Shown: piece after piece, positions 17,677 to 26,858 of the stretch
Position numbering within the stretch: the first letter of the stretch is position 1
How the letters are laid out: each line of letters begins with the position of its first letter
Origin: Flavobacteriales bacterium
Lineage (GTDB): Bacteria > Bacteroidota > Bacteroidia > Flavobacteriales_F > PHOS-HE28
Length of the DNA: 64,000 nt
Assembly: GCA_016718655.1 (NCBI GenBank)
Contig: JADKCV010000003.1
Span: forward strand, 168,714-232,713
Direction: 5' to 3'
The notes under the pieces: model-generated
The model's input: the letters and a program-made list of their open reading frames with translations, nothing else
Databases searched by the model: none
Told to the model about the DNA's origin: nothing
Program-made: the position numbers and the translations under genes

Positions 17677-18996
17677 CTACCCAAGGAAGGCATGCGCGAT
17701 ACCACGACCGAAATAGTCCCAGTCCCAAGGGTCCTTGCCGAAGAAACACCCGTCGTATTGCAAGGCCAAGCGATAGTTCACGAATACCAGGAGGAATAGG
17801 AGCGGGAGCAGCGCTGCGCGCCAAAGCTTGGCTGTGGGCCCTGGCGAACGAAGCCATGCCCAGATCGGAATGGCCAGCAAGGGCAGGTACTGGACCAGGG
17901 GTCGCGAACCGAACCCACACCCGAAGTTCCACATGTGCCAGGCAGAACAGAGGTATACCGTGAACGCAAGAACAGCGAAGAGGATGATGACCACATGGGG
18001 CCTCTGCTTCCACAACACGAACGATCCTGCGGGTAGCAGCAGCATCGCCGGGGCATAGGGAAGCCAGCCGTTCTCCGCTGCGAACAGGAACTTCAGGACG
18101 TGAGGCGAAAGCAGGTTCGTGAAGGCCTCATTGTCGTAGGAGACCGCCAACCAACGGCCGTGAACGAACCTCCAGTAGGCCAGTTGGGGAGACCAGACCA
18201 CCAGCGCGGTGAAGGCCATGATGCCCCAGAATGCAGGTCGACGGAGCAATGCCGGACGCTCCGCCATTATCCACGCGATGAATCCGAGCACGATCACTGC
18301 ATCCGTAGGGCGGATGAGCACGATCAAGGCACAGGTGATGCCGAAGCCGAACAAACTGGGCGGTCGCACCGCTTCCGCGTCCAGTATACGGGTGACGAAC
18401 AGGTACAGGGCAAGCGCCACCATGGCGAAGGAGTATACGTGCGAGAAATCCGCCGCCCTGAACGCATAATAGAACAGGCTGCTACCGAATGCGATCAATG
18501 GTAGAAGCACCACGGGTACCCAGGGTGGTGCAGGTAACAGCCGTTGCAGGGCCAAGGCCGTCAGGAGCAGGCCGATGATCCAATACAGGATGGCACCAGC
18601 TTCCACTGCGCGTCGATGGGTATCCGTGAATCCGTCGGTAGCACCCCATCCGACGATCGACTCGGCGATCAGGTAGAATGGCAATTCGAGCAGGGCGACA
18701 CCACAGGTGTACTTGGTGATGATCCGATCACGAGCGTAATGCACGATGAATCCATCAGCGGTCCTTTCGGTCAGGTCCAGCGGAAGGCCCTTCGCCCGCA
18801 TGCCATAGTGGAACATGCCGGGCAGGTAGATGTAATAGCCCGCGCCATCCACACGCAGATCGGACCTCCAATCGTTGCCGGGGATCTTCGCATGGTGGTT
18901 CCATGAACTGGAGATCCAGAAGACCGCGAAGAACAGGGCCACCAAGGTCACCGACCAAGGGTGCCACGTGTTCAATTGCGGCTGTCGCAGGTTCAT
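17677..18996 (-). CDS. Polytopic membrane protein, GT-C-like
   Basis: 439 residues with about ten to eleven membrane segments. Residues about 43-60 (WRSDLRVDGAGYYIYLPG) carry the DGxxYYxYLP motif that I know from many uncharacterised Bacteroidota GT-C-like proteins, in the first outside loop where the catalytic Asp would lie. No C-terminal soluble domain. It starts 15 nt after the scoB stop and is followed after about 100 nt by the ArnT-like gene, so it is probably cotranscribed with both. Confidence 0.6.
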   Translation of the reverse strand: MNLRQPQLNTWHPWSVTLVALFFAVFWISSSWNHHAKIPGNDWRSDLRVDGAGYYIYLPGMFHYGMRAKGLPLDLTERTADGFIVHYARDRIITKYTCGVALLELPFYLIAESIVGWGATDGFTDTHRRAVEAGAILYWIIGLLLTALALQRLLPAPPWVPVVLLPLIAFGSSLFYYAFRAADFSHVYSFAMVALALYLFVTRILDAEAVRPPSLFGFGITCALIVLIRPTDAVIVLGFIAWIMAERPALLRRPAFWGIMAFTALVVWSPQLAYWRFVHGRWLAVSYDNEAFTNLLSPHVLKFLFAAENGWLPYAPAMLLLPAGSFVLWKQRPHVVIILFAVLAFTVYLCSAWHMWNFGCGFGSRPLVQYLPLLAIPIWAWLRSPGPTAKLWRAALLPLLFLLVFVNYRLALQYDGCFFGKDPWDWDYFGRGIAHAFLG

Positions 18997-19011
18997 GGTG
19001 TCCGCATCGGA

Positions 19012-19668
19012 TCACACTTGCATTTCCGGAACCAAGCCCTCCACCACCAGCCGTCCCTCGGTCTTCGCCTTGATCTCCTCAACGCTCACCCCCGGCGCAC
19101 GCTCCAAGAGGCGGAACCCCTCGGGGGTCACATCGAACACGCCCAGGTCGCTGACGATCTTCTTCACGCACCCCACACCGGTCAAGGGCAGTGTGCATTG
19201 CTTCAACAACTTGCTCTCGCCGGCCTTGTTGGTGTGGAGCATGCACACGATGATGTTGTCCGCGCTGGCCACAAGGTCCATGGCGCCGCCCATGCCCTTC
19301 ACCATCTTTCCGGGGATCTTCCAGTTGGCGATGTCGCCGCTGTCGTTCACCTCCATGGCGCCCAATACCGTGAGTTGTACGTGTTGCCCGCGGATCATGG
19401 CGAAACTTGTGGCGCTGTCGAAGATGGCGGCGCCGTCCTTCAGCGTCACGGTTTGTTTGCCCGCATTGATCAGGTCGGCATCCTCCTCTCCTTCGAACGG
19501 AAAGGGCCCCATGCCCAGGATCCCGTTCTCGCTCTGCAGCTCCACACTGATACCGGCCGGGATGTAGTTGGCCACCAGCGTCGGGATACCGATGCCCAGG
19601 TTCACATACCAGCCGTCCTTCAGTTCGCGCGCGATGCGCTGGGCCATTTGTTCCTTCGTCAGGGCCAT
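19012..19668 (-). CDS. scoB: 3-oxoacid CoA-transferase subunit B
   Basis: Beta subunit of succinyl-CoA:3-ketoacid CoA-transferase (ketone body or short-chain acyl-CoA use). The 218 residues contain LGIGIPTLVANYI and SENGILGMGP, whose Glu at about residue 47 is the catalytic residue that forms the glutamyl-CoA thioester. KMVKGMGGAMDLV is a further family block. Length is normal. Its partner scoA is not adjacent: a polytopic membrane protein gene lies between them, ending 3 nt before this start. Subunit A is at 21487-22182. Confidence 0.95.
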   Translation of the reverse strand: MALTKEQMAQRIARELKDGWYVNLGIGIPTLVANYIPAGISVELQSENGILGMGPFPFEGEEDADLINAGKQTVTLKDGAAIFDSATSFAMIRGQHVQLTVLGAMEVNDSGDIANWKIPGKMVKGMGGAMDLVASADNIIVCMLHTNKAGESKLLKQCTLPLTGVGCVKKIVSDLGVFDVTPEGFRLLERAPGVSVEEIKAKTEGRLVVEGLVPEMQV

Positions 19669-19671
19669 GGA

Positions 19672-21485
19672 TCAATAGGGTTCAGGTGTGCGAAGTTCGT
19701 CATCGGTGGAGATCCGGAGCATGCGCAAGCGCACCTGCTGCGGATCCAGGATCTGGCGGGAAGGGTTATAGAGGTATACCACGATCGAGCGCGCGGCATC
19801 CACGGCAGGGACCCACCGCCTGAAGCGGATGTGTTCGGTGCTTGGCACGGTATGGCGCGCACGCAACTCCACGCGGTCCACTTGCACTGCCTGTCCGTCC
19901 TGCCCGCGCAGTTCGATCACGACCTCTGCCGATAGCACAGCATCCGTGCACTGGAGCGCCAGGTCCAACTCCATACAGCGGAGGCCGGGTATGAAGCTTC
20001 CCGCTGGCTCGTTCCACAGGTCCATATACTCAGCGCTACCGGCCACCAAGCTGAACATGCTGTCAGCGGTGACGGTGAATGCCACTGGCGTGATGCGCTC
20101 CAACAACAGCTGTCTGCCTGCACTACTTCCCGTCAAGGGGCGATAGCCGGATGGGACATCGAAATAGCCGGTATCCAACAAGAGCAGATCGTGGTACGGA
20201 GCGGGATGGCCATTGGGGTCCAACGGCGGTACGGCGATGCCAGCCATGCGCGCCTGTACGTCCCAGATGGGCACCATCTGCCGGTAAGCGCCCACGCTCA
20301 ACACCTGGTCAGTGGCCGCTGCACGCTCGGCTACGACACGGTACTGGGCCAGCTCCGCCGACTCCTCGGGCCAGCTTAAGGTGCGCGCCGGATGCCACCC
20401 GCGCAACGCCAGTACTGGCGGGGCAAGAAGCAACAAGGCAGCAGCCCAGCTCGTCCATGAGCGCCACACCGCAACACCGTCCGCCGCCAAAGCGAAGAGC
20501 AGCAGGGCCAGCGGGATCAGGTGCAAGGCTGTGCGATCCAGCGGGAAGAGCGTGCCCCAGAGCAGGTGCATCAGCGAGCGACCCAGCACCTCCGCACAGA
20601 GCAGCGCGGCCACAAGCACCAGTGGACGCTGTAATGCTTCCCTAACCTGCTGCCGCAGTGTAAGGACGGCGACCAGCAAGGCCAGCCACACAGGGACCAG
20701 TAACAACCAACGCGCAACATGCACATCCGTGCCCAGCAGTGGACGCGTGAGCGAAGCGACCGTGCCATCCACCCAGCCTGCATCGCTGCCGAAATAGAGC
20801 GCACCACGCTCCGCAAGGCCTTGGCCATACCGCACGGCGAGGACCAGTGGAACAGCCCCAAGCACGAGCCATTGCACGGCCAAAGCTGTACGCCGAAGAC
20901 CGGGCTGAAGAACGATCACGGGCAGCACCAGCATGAGCATCACCAGGCCCAGCAAGGTACCATTGAGGGAGCACCAGGTGCCGAGCGTAACAGCCAGCAG
21001 CAAGGGCCATAACCGATGGTCGCGAGGCGCGGCGATGAACGTGACGAAGTGGTACACGGCCATCGCTTGGAAGGCCAGCGCCGGACCATACCCGCGGAAC
21101 AGCGAGAAGAAGTCGAGCAGGAACGGCGTGCCGATCCACGCTGCGCGGAAGGACCAGGCGATCGCGGTTGCCTTCAGCCGGGTACTGAGCCGCCAGCCAT
21201 ACCATGCATACAGGGCGAAGGAGAGCACCGGGAAGAGCCTCAATACGAACGGGGCTTCACCGAAGAGTTGCTGGCCGCACCAACCCGCTGCCGTTACCAG
21301 CACGTGGTTGCCTGCATCCCACTGGGCATGGAAGGGCAGGAAGTCGCCGCTGAGGACATATACCAACCAGGTGCGGGCCTCATCGTGGACCAGGGGCAAG
21401 TGCCACGCGCGCCAGCATACCAAGAGGCCCACGAGCGCCGCCAGCACCGCGTACAGTGTTCCGGGGCGGCGCAGGGTGCGTTCAT
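19672..21485 (-). CDS. Polytopic GT-C-like protein inserted between scoA and scoB (N-terminal frameshift)
   Basis: About 604 residues. The main frame is open from 19672 to a GTG at 21447, which would cut the first membrane helix. An ATG at 21485, 1 nt after the scoA stop, reads MNAP and then leaves the frame. Adding one C to the CCC run (plus-strand GGG 21474-21476) gives MNAPLRRPGTLYAVLAALVG, a sensible start with a positive N-terminus and a full helix. About eleven membrane segments follow, with the acidic first loop LPLVHDEARTWLVYVLSGDF. The last roughly 130 residues are a soluble strand-rich tail (VDAARSIVVYLYNPSRQIL). Glycosyltransferase activity is inferred from topology. Confidence 0.6.
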
Positions 21486-21486
21486 G

Positions 21487-22182
21487 TCAGCGCTTGCGCA
21501 CGGTCCGCTGCTCGATGCGCTTCTCGTAGTTGCTACCTTGGAAGATACGCTGAACGAAGATGCCCGGGGTGTGGACCTCGTCCGGATCGACCTCGCCGGG
21601 TTCCACCAAGTGCTCCACCTCGGCCACGGTGACCGTACCGGCCATGGCCATCATGGGATTGAAGTTGCGGGCCGTTCGTTTGTAGACCAGGTTCCCCAGG
21701 CGGTCGCCCTTCCAGGCCTTCACCAGCGCGAAGTCGGCGCGGAGCCACTCCTCCATCACGTACATCTTGCCGTGGAACTCGCGTGTCTCCTTGCCCGCCG
21801 CCACTTCGGTGCCGTAGCCGGCCGGGGTGAAGAAGGCGGGGATGCCCGCACCACCTGCACGGCAGCGTTCGGCCAGTGTTCCCTGGGGGATCAGCTCCAC
21901 CTCCAGCTCACCGCTCAGCATCTGGCGTTCGAACTCGGCGTTCTCACCCACGTAGCTGCTGATCATCTTGCGGATCTGCTTGGTCTGCAGCAGCAGTCCC
22001 AGCCCGAAGTCGTCCACACCCGCATTGTTGCTGATGCAGGTGAGGCCTTTCACGCCACTCTTCACCAGTGCGTTGATGCTGTTCTCCGGTATCCCGCACA
22101 GGCCGAAGCCACCCACCATCAGGGTCATGTTGTCCGCGATCCCGCGCAGCGCTTCTTCGGCATTGGCCACCACCTTGTTCAT
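21487..22182 (-). CDS. scoA: 3-oxoacid CoA-transferase subunit A
   Basis: Alpha subunit of the CoA-transferase; 231 residues. The family N-terminus MNKVVANAEEAL is followed by MVGGFGLCGIPENSI and later by GGAGIPAFFTPAGYGT and FHGKMYVMEEWLRADFALV. Together with scoB it should move CoA between succinyl-CoA and acetoacetate or a related 3-oxoacid. The two subunits are normally adjacent; here a GT-C-like gene separates them. Confidence 0.95.
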   Translation of the reverse strand: MNKVVANAEEALRGIADNMTLMVGGFGLCGIPENSINALVKSGVKGLTCISNNAGVDDFGLGLLLQTKQIRKMISSYVGENAEFERQMLSGELEVELIPQGTLAERCRAGGAGIPAFFTPAGYGTEVAAGKETREFHGKMYVMEEWLRADFALVKAWKGDRLGNLVYKRTARNFNPMMAMAGTVTVAEVEHLVEPGEVDPDEVHTPGIFVQRIFQGSNYEKRIEQRTVRKR

Positions 22183-22343
22183 CGTCGTCGTTGCTTGGAA
22201 CGCGAAGTAACGGCGAACACGGTCATGACCGCATCACCGCTGGCACCTCCCCTCCTCGACCGGGAATGGCATGAACGGGAATGAATACCGACCTGGCCCG
22301 GGATGGCTGCAGCTGGGTTGTTGCATGCCGTAATGCACGACCC

Positions 22344-24752
22344 TCACTCCCACAAGGGCTCCTCCGGCTTGCGCAACTCTCCGCTGCGCTGTCTGCAGTT
22401 CAGGCTGCTCGCGTCGAAGCCAGCGGGCACCTCGAAGTCGCCGGTACTGATGGTGATGGACGTATCGGCATACACCCGGTTCATGTAGTAGCCATAGACC
22501 GGCAGTGCCATGTTCGCGCCCTGTCCCTTGTCGGTGCTGCTGAAGCGCACGCTGCGGTCGTCCGCACCGGTCCACACGCCGGTCACCAGGTCGGGGGTGA
22601 TGCCGATGAACCAGCCATCGCTGTTGTTCTGCGTGGTGCCGGTCTTGCCCGCGGTGGGGAACTTGATGTTGGCGTAGCGCGCGCGGTTGCCCCAGCTGGT
22701 GCGCAGACGCAGGCCCGTGCCCACCACGCGACCACTGCTCGGGTTGTAGGCACCATCGGTCACACCCTTCAGGATCTTCAACATCTTGTACGCGGTGATC
22801 TCGTCCAACGCCTCGTAGGTGTTGGGGTCACATCGTACACCGTGTTGCCGTTCTTGTCCTCGATGCGGGTGAAGGTGATCGGCTCGATGTACACGCCTTG
22901 GTTGGCGAAGGAGGAGAAGGCGCCGGTCATCTCCATCAACGTCAGATCCGCCACGCCCAGGCAGAGCGAGGGTACGGCCTCCAGCGGGCTCTTCACGCCC
23001 ATGTGGCGCGCGAGCACCGTCACCGCCTGCGGACCGTACTGCTTCATCAGCCAGGCGGTCACCGTGTTCATGCTGTTGGCAAGGGCGTACTCCAAGGTCA
23101 CCATGCCACCGTAGACCGCGTCGCTGTTCTCGGGGCACCAGTCGGGCTGGCCGGGCGGCATGTCGAAGCACACCCGCTGGTTGGGCACTTCGCGGCACAG
23201 GTCCATGCCTTCGCGCAGCGCGGTGGCATAGACGAAGGGTTTGAAGGTGGAGCCCACCTGACGCCGCGCCTGTTCCACGTGGTCATATTGGAAGTGCTTG
23301 AAGTCGATACCGCCCACCCAGGCCTTCACGAAGCCGGTGTGCGGATCCATGCTCAGCAGGCCGCTTTGCAGGAAGCCCTTGTAGTAGCGGATCGAATCCA
23401 TCGGACTCATCACCGTATCGCGCTCGCCCTTCCAGGTGAACACACGCATCTTCGTCGGAGTGTCGAAGATGCCCGGGATCTCCGACTCCTTCACCACAGG
23501 CCAGTACGTGTCGCAACCGCCCAGGTCGGGCCGGCAGTGGTAGTGTTTGCGGCCCTCGTGTTGCTTGGTCTCGATGTACTTCGCGGGCCGCTCGCAGTTG
23601 CCGCACTGTTTGCCCGTGAGCACCTTGTAGCGCACGCTGCGCTTCATGGCGGTGTTCAGGATGCCGGCGATCTCCTCCTCGCTCACGCGGAAGTCGAAGG
23701 GCCGGTTCTTCTTCTTCGCCAGGTCCTTGAAGAAGTCCGGCTGCAGCTCGTTGCGCAGGTGTTCCTGCAGGCCCCATTCGGCGTACTGCTGCATCCGGCG
23801 ATCCAGCGTGGTGTACACCTTCAGACCGTCGGTGTAGATGTCGTAGGGCGTGCCGTCCGACTTGATGTAGCGGAAGGAGCCATCCTCGTTCTTCTCTGCG
23901 AAGAGGGCGACCAGCTTGGCGCGCAGCACTTCGCGGAAGTAGGGCGCCGGGGCCTTCGGTATGGTCCACCCGTTGGAAACGCAGGCCGATGGGCATGGAC
24001 TTCAGCGAATCGTATTCCGTGGTGGTCAGGAAGCCGTTCTTGCGCATCTGGTCCAGCACCACCATGCGACGGGTGAGCGTGGTGTCGGGTCTACGCAGCG
24101 GGTTGAAGAGCGCGGGGTTCTTGCACATGCCCACCAGCAGGGCGGCCTCCTCGATGCGCAGGGAATCGGGGGTGGTGTTGAAGTACACGCGGGCCGCGCT
24201 GTTGATGCCCACCGCCTGATTGATCCAATCGAAGCGGTTCAGGTACATGGCGATGATCTCGTTCTTCGTGTACTGCCGCTCCAGCCGGGCGCTGATGATC
24301 CACTCCTGGAACTTCTGGAACGTGCGCTTCACGAAGTTGGGCGAGCGATCGGTGAAGAGCATCTTGGCCAGCTGCTGGGTGAGGGTGCTGGCGCCGCCCT
24401 TCTTGCCCAGGTACACCGCCGCGCGCAACGTGCCGCGCACGTCGATGCCGCTGTGCGCCCGGAAGCGCTCGTCCTCCGTGGCGATCAGCGCGTCCACCAC
24501 ATGGGGACTGATGCGCTCATAGTCCACCGGGATGCGGTTCTCCCGGTAGTACTGGCCCATCTGGCTGCCGTCGCTGAAGAGGATGGCCGTGGCCAGGTCG
24601 CTGCGGGGGTTCTCCAGGTCCTCGGTGCCGGGCAGGTCGCTGAAGGCCGCGAGCACCAGCATGAGGAAGAGCCCGAGCACGGGTGCGAGCACCACGCCCC
24701 ACCAGGCATAGAGCCAGCGGCTGCGTTTCGGCGGTTGGGTTGCTGCGGCCAT
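22344..24752 (-). CDS. Class A penicillin-binding protein 1A (two compensating frame breaks)
   Basis: Bifunctional peptidoglycan transglycosylase/transpeptidase. One membrane anchor (about 15-38) is followed by a GT51 domain (about 60-260; IATEDERFRAHSGIDVRG, GGASTLTQQLAKMLF). The transpeptidase domain has SxxK in GSTFKPFVY (about 504), SMN in ANSMNTVTAW and KTG in AGKTGTTQNNSDGW (about 704). Reading needs two repairs: one base fewer at plus-strand GGGG 23949-23952 (after VDHTEGP, resuming at APYFREVLRAKL) and one more at GGGG 22824-22827 (YDVT to NTYEALDEITAYKM). The repaired length is 802 residues. A Cys-rich insert at about 376-417 is unusual. A TAACTTCG box precedes the ATG. Confidence 0.9.
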
Positions 24753-24759
24753 CGGGCGG

Positions 24760-24767
24760 CGAAGTTA
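24760..24767 (-). promoter_or_regulatory. -7 box just upstream of pbp1A (TAACTTCG)
   Basis: Minus-strand TAnnTTCG ends 7 nt before the pbp1A ATG at 24752, predicting a very short or absent 5' leader. Confidence 0.45.
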
Positions 24768-24859
24768 TCGGTGCGGCCGGGAGGAGAACGGTGGGGGTGG
24801 GTGTGAAGTGTGAACAGGCATGCGTGTCTCGTGCCCTTACCTGTCCCAGAACGACCGTG

Positions 24860-25336
24860 CTACTCCCCCCGCTCCAAGCTCACCCCCACATCCAGCACCC
24901 CTTCCAGGCGTTCGGTGCGCATGGCCTGTTCCAGGCGGATGCGGTAGTTGCCTGCGGCGGGGAAGCGACTGCCGTGGCGATAGAGCACACGGGCCGCCAC
25001 GGTTCGCCCGGCGAAGATGAAGCCCGTGCCCTTGCCGTACCAGCGACCGGTGGGGTCGGCCATGCGGCACTCCACGGTGTCGCGCGCATGGCGGCCGTCG
25101 GGACCGTACATGTCCACGAAGAGGTAGAGGTCGCTGAAGGGGTAGTCGCCCGTATGTCGGATGTCGATCACCAGGTCGTACTTGGAAACGGTGTCGGTCA
25201 CCGCGAAGCTGAACTCGGGGGTGAAGCTGCGGTCCCAAGCGTCGCCGGGCACGGGCACATCGGCCTGGAAGAGCACACCTTCGGGGGTGCAGCCCAGGAG
25301 CGCTGCGAGGAGCACGAAGGGGAACACGTACCGCAT
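24860..25336 (-). CDS. gldH: Gliding motility lipoprotein GldH
   Basis: GldH is a lipoprotein required for gliding in Flavobacterium johnsoniae. The 158 residues start with a signal peptide and lipobox (LAALLGC, Cys16). The mature part shows the GldH pattern FSFAVTDTVSKYDLVIDIRH, YPFSDLYLFVDMYGPDGR and the C-terminal YRIRLEQAMRTERLEGVLD. Its ATG shares one base with the ricT stop (TGATG at 25338-25334), so translation is probably coupled. The position after holB and ricT is the usual one in Flavobacteria. Confidence 0.9.
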   Translation of the reverse strand: MRYVFPFVLLAALLGCTPEGVLFQADVPVPGDAWDRSFTPEFSFAVTDTVSKYDLVIDIRHTGDYPFSDLYLFVDMYGPDGRHARDTVECRMADPTGRWYGKGTGFIFAGRTVAARVLYRHGSRFPAAGNYRIRLEQAMRTERLEGVLDVGVSLERGE

Positions 25337-26760
25337 CAGGCCGCCGAGGGTGCGCTGGGTGGCGGGGCACCACCGGGTCCCTTGTCACCACCGCGTCCAC
25401 GTCCCCTGCCGCGTCCGCGATCGCGCCGGGGGCGGTCACCACCGGCACCTTCGGCCCGTTGTTCACCGGGGGGGCGTGGTGGGCGCGGCGCACCAGCGCC
25501 TTCAGGGCGTGGTCCACGTTCGGGGCGGGGTCGGTTCTCCTGCGCGGGGCGGTCGCCTGCGGGGCGTGGTGGCTGGCCACCAGCAGCACCTTGTGGACGG
25601 CGGTCGCCATCGCGTCCGCTGCGGCCCTTGCTCTTGCTGCGCTTCTTGCCGGTCTTCACCTTGCTGTCGAAGCGGGTAAGGTCGTCCTGACCCACCACGT
25701 TCTCGTAATCGGGCTTCTTCTCCACCTCCACCGGCGCATCGGCCATGTTCAGGTCCACCTCGGGGATGATGCCTTCCTTGTTCTGGGCCAGTATATCGCG
25801 CACCACCTCCACAGGGAAGCCGGCCATGATGAAGGGGCTTCCGGGCATCTTGAAGCCGTACCACATCTTGTTCGTGAAGATGTCGGTCTTGATGTGCGCA
25901 CCGATGCCTTGTACGGTCTTCAGTTTGGCGTTCTGGCTGGGGTAGCTCTTGATCGCCTCGATGTACATGTCCAGTTCGTAGTTCAGGCAGCACTTCAATT
26001 TACCGCATTGCCCGGCGAGTTTCTGGGGGTTGAGGGCCAGTTGCTGGTAGCGCGCGGCGCTGGTGGTCACACTGCGGAAGTCGGTGAGCCAAGTGCTGCA
26101 GCACAGTTCGCGGCCACAGCTGCCGATGCCACCGATGCGACCGGTCTCCTGGCGGGCACCGATCTGCTTCATCTCCACGCGCACCTTGAAGCGGTCGCTC
26201 ATGGTACGGATGATGCCGCGGAAGTCGATGCGTTCCTCGGCCACGTAGTAGAACACGGCCTTGGTGCCATCGGCCTGGTACTCCACGTCGGTCACCTTCA
26301 TGTCCAGGCGGGCATCGCGCACCATCTGGCGGGCGGCGAACATGGTCTCGTCCTCCAACTTGCGACTGGCGTGCCAGCGATCGATCTCCTCTTGGGTGCT
26401 CTTGTGCAGCACCTTGCGCAGGTCGTAGGTCTCGCCGCTCACGTTGCGGCGTTCCATCTGGGCGCGCACCAGTTCACCGGTGAGGCTCACCATGCCGATG
26501 TCGTGTCCGGGAGCCGCGTCCACGGTCACCAGGTCGCCGGGCATCAGTTGCAGTCCGCTAGTGTTGCGGTAGAAGGCTTTGCGTGTGTTCTTGAAGCGCA
26601 CCTCCACGCCATCGAAGGGCTGTTGACCGGCAGCGATGGGCACTCCGGCGAGCCAATCGAAGACCCCGAGCTTGTTACAGCCGCTGGAGCTGCAATAGCC
26701 ATTGCTCTTGCACCCGGCGGGTTTCCCATCCGCTCCACTGCTGCATCCTGTACACGCCAT
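25336..26760 (-). CDS. ricT: PSP1-domain protein, RicT (YaaT) family
   Basis: RicT/YaaT proteins form part of an iron-sulfur complex that affects RNA processing in Bacillus; in Bacteroidota the role is not settled. The 474 residues hold a Cys-rich N-terminus (residues 1-29: MACTGCSSG, CSSSGCNKLG), a PSP1 core (about 45-290) with GSCGRELCCSTWL and GQCGKLKCCLNYE, and a disordered C-terminal tail from about 365 rich in Arg, Gly and Pro, including an RGRGRGRG run. The tail suggests RNA or polyanion binding. A TATCTTCG box lies about 40 nt upstream. gldH follows with a one-base overlap. Confidence 0.88.
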   Translation of the reverse strand: MACTGCSSGADGKPAGCKSNGYCSSSGCNKLGVFDWLAGVPIAAGQQPFDGVEVRFKNTRKAFYRNTSGLQLMPGDLVTVDAAPGHDIGMVSLTGELVRAQMERRNVSGETYDLRKVLHKSTQEEIDRWHASRKLEDETMFAARQMVRDARLDMKVTDVEYQADGTKAVFYYVAEERIDFRGIIRTMSDRFKVRVEMKQIGARQETGRIGGIGSCGRELCCSTWLTDFRSVTTSAARYQQLALNPQKLAGQCGKLKCCLNYELDMYIEAIKSYPSQNAKLKTVQGIGAHIKTDIFTNKMWYGFKMPGSPFIMAGFPVEVVRDILAQNKEGIIPEVDLNMADAPVEVEKKPDYENVVGQDDLTRFDSKVKTGKKRSKSKGRSGRDGDRRPQGAAGGQPPRPAGDRPAQENRPRPERGPRPEGAGAPRPPRPPGEQRAEGAGGDRPRRDRGRGRGRGRGGDKGPGGAPPPSAPSAA

Positions 26761-26800
26761 GTCCTTGTGCCTGTGCCCGTTATCACCTGGGGGCTTGGGG

Positions 26801-26808
26801 CGAAGATA
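26801..26808 (-). promoter_or_regulatory. -7 promoter box of ricT-gldH (TATCTTCG)
   Basis: Minus-strand TAnnTTCG, about 40 nt upstream of the ricT ATG at 26760, in the gap after holB. Suggests ricT-gldH can be transcribed separately from holB. Confidence 0.4.
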
Positions 26809-26858
26809 GGGCGGGCGGGGAATGCGTCGGAACGGTGGTCAACAGCGACCATCAAAGG

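Noticed and set aside
25336..25660. Low-complexity Arg/Gly/Pro tail of RicT as a frameshift product
   Set aside because: The tail runs in one frame to the TGATG junction with gldH, and disordered tails are common in this family.
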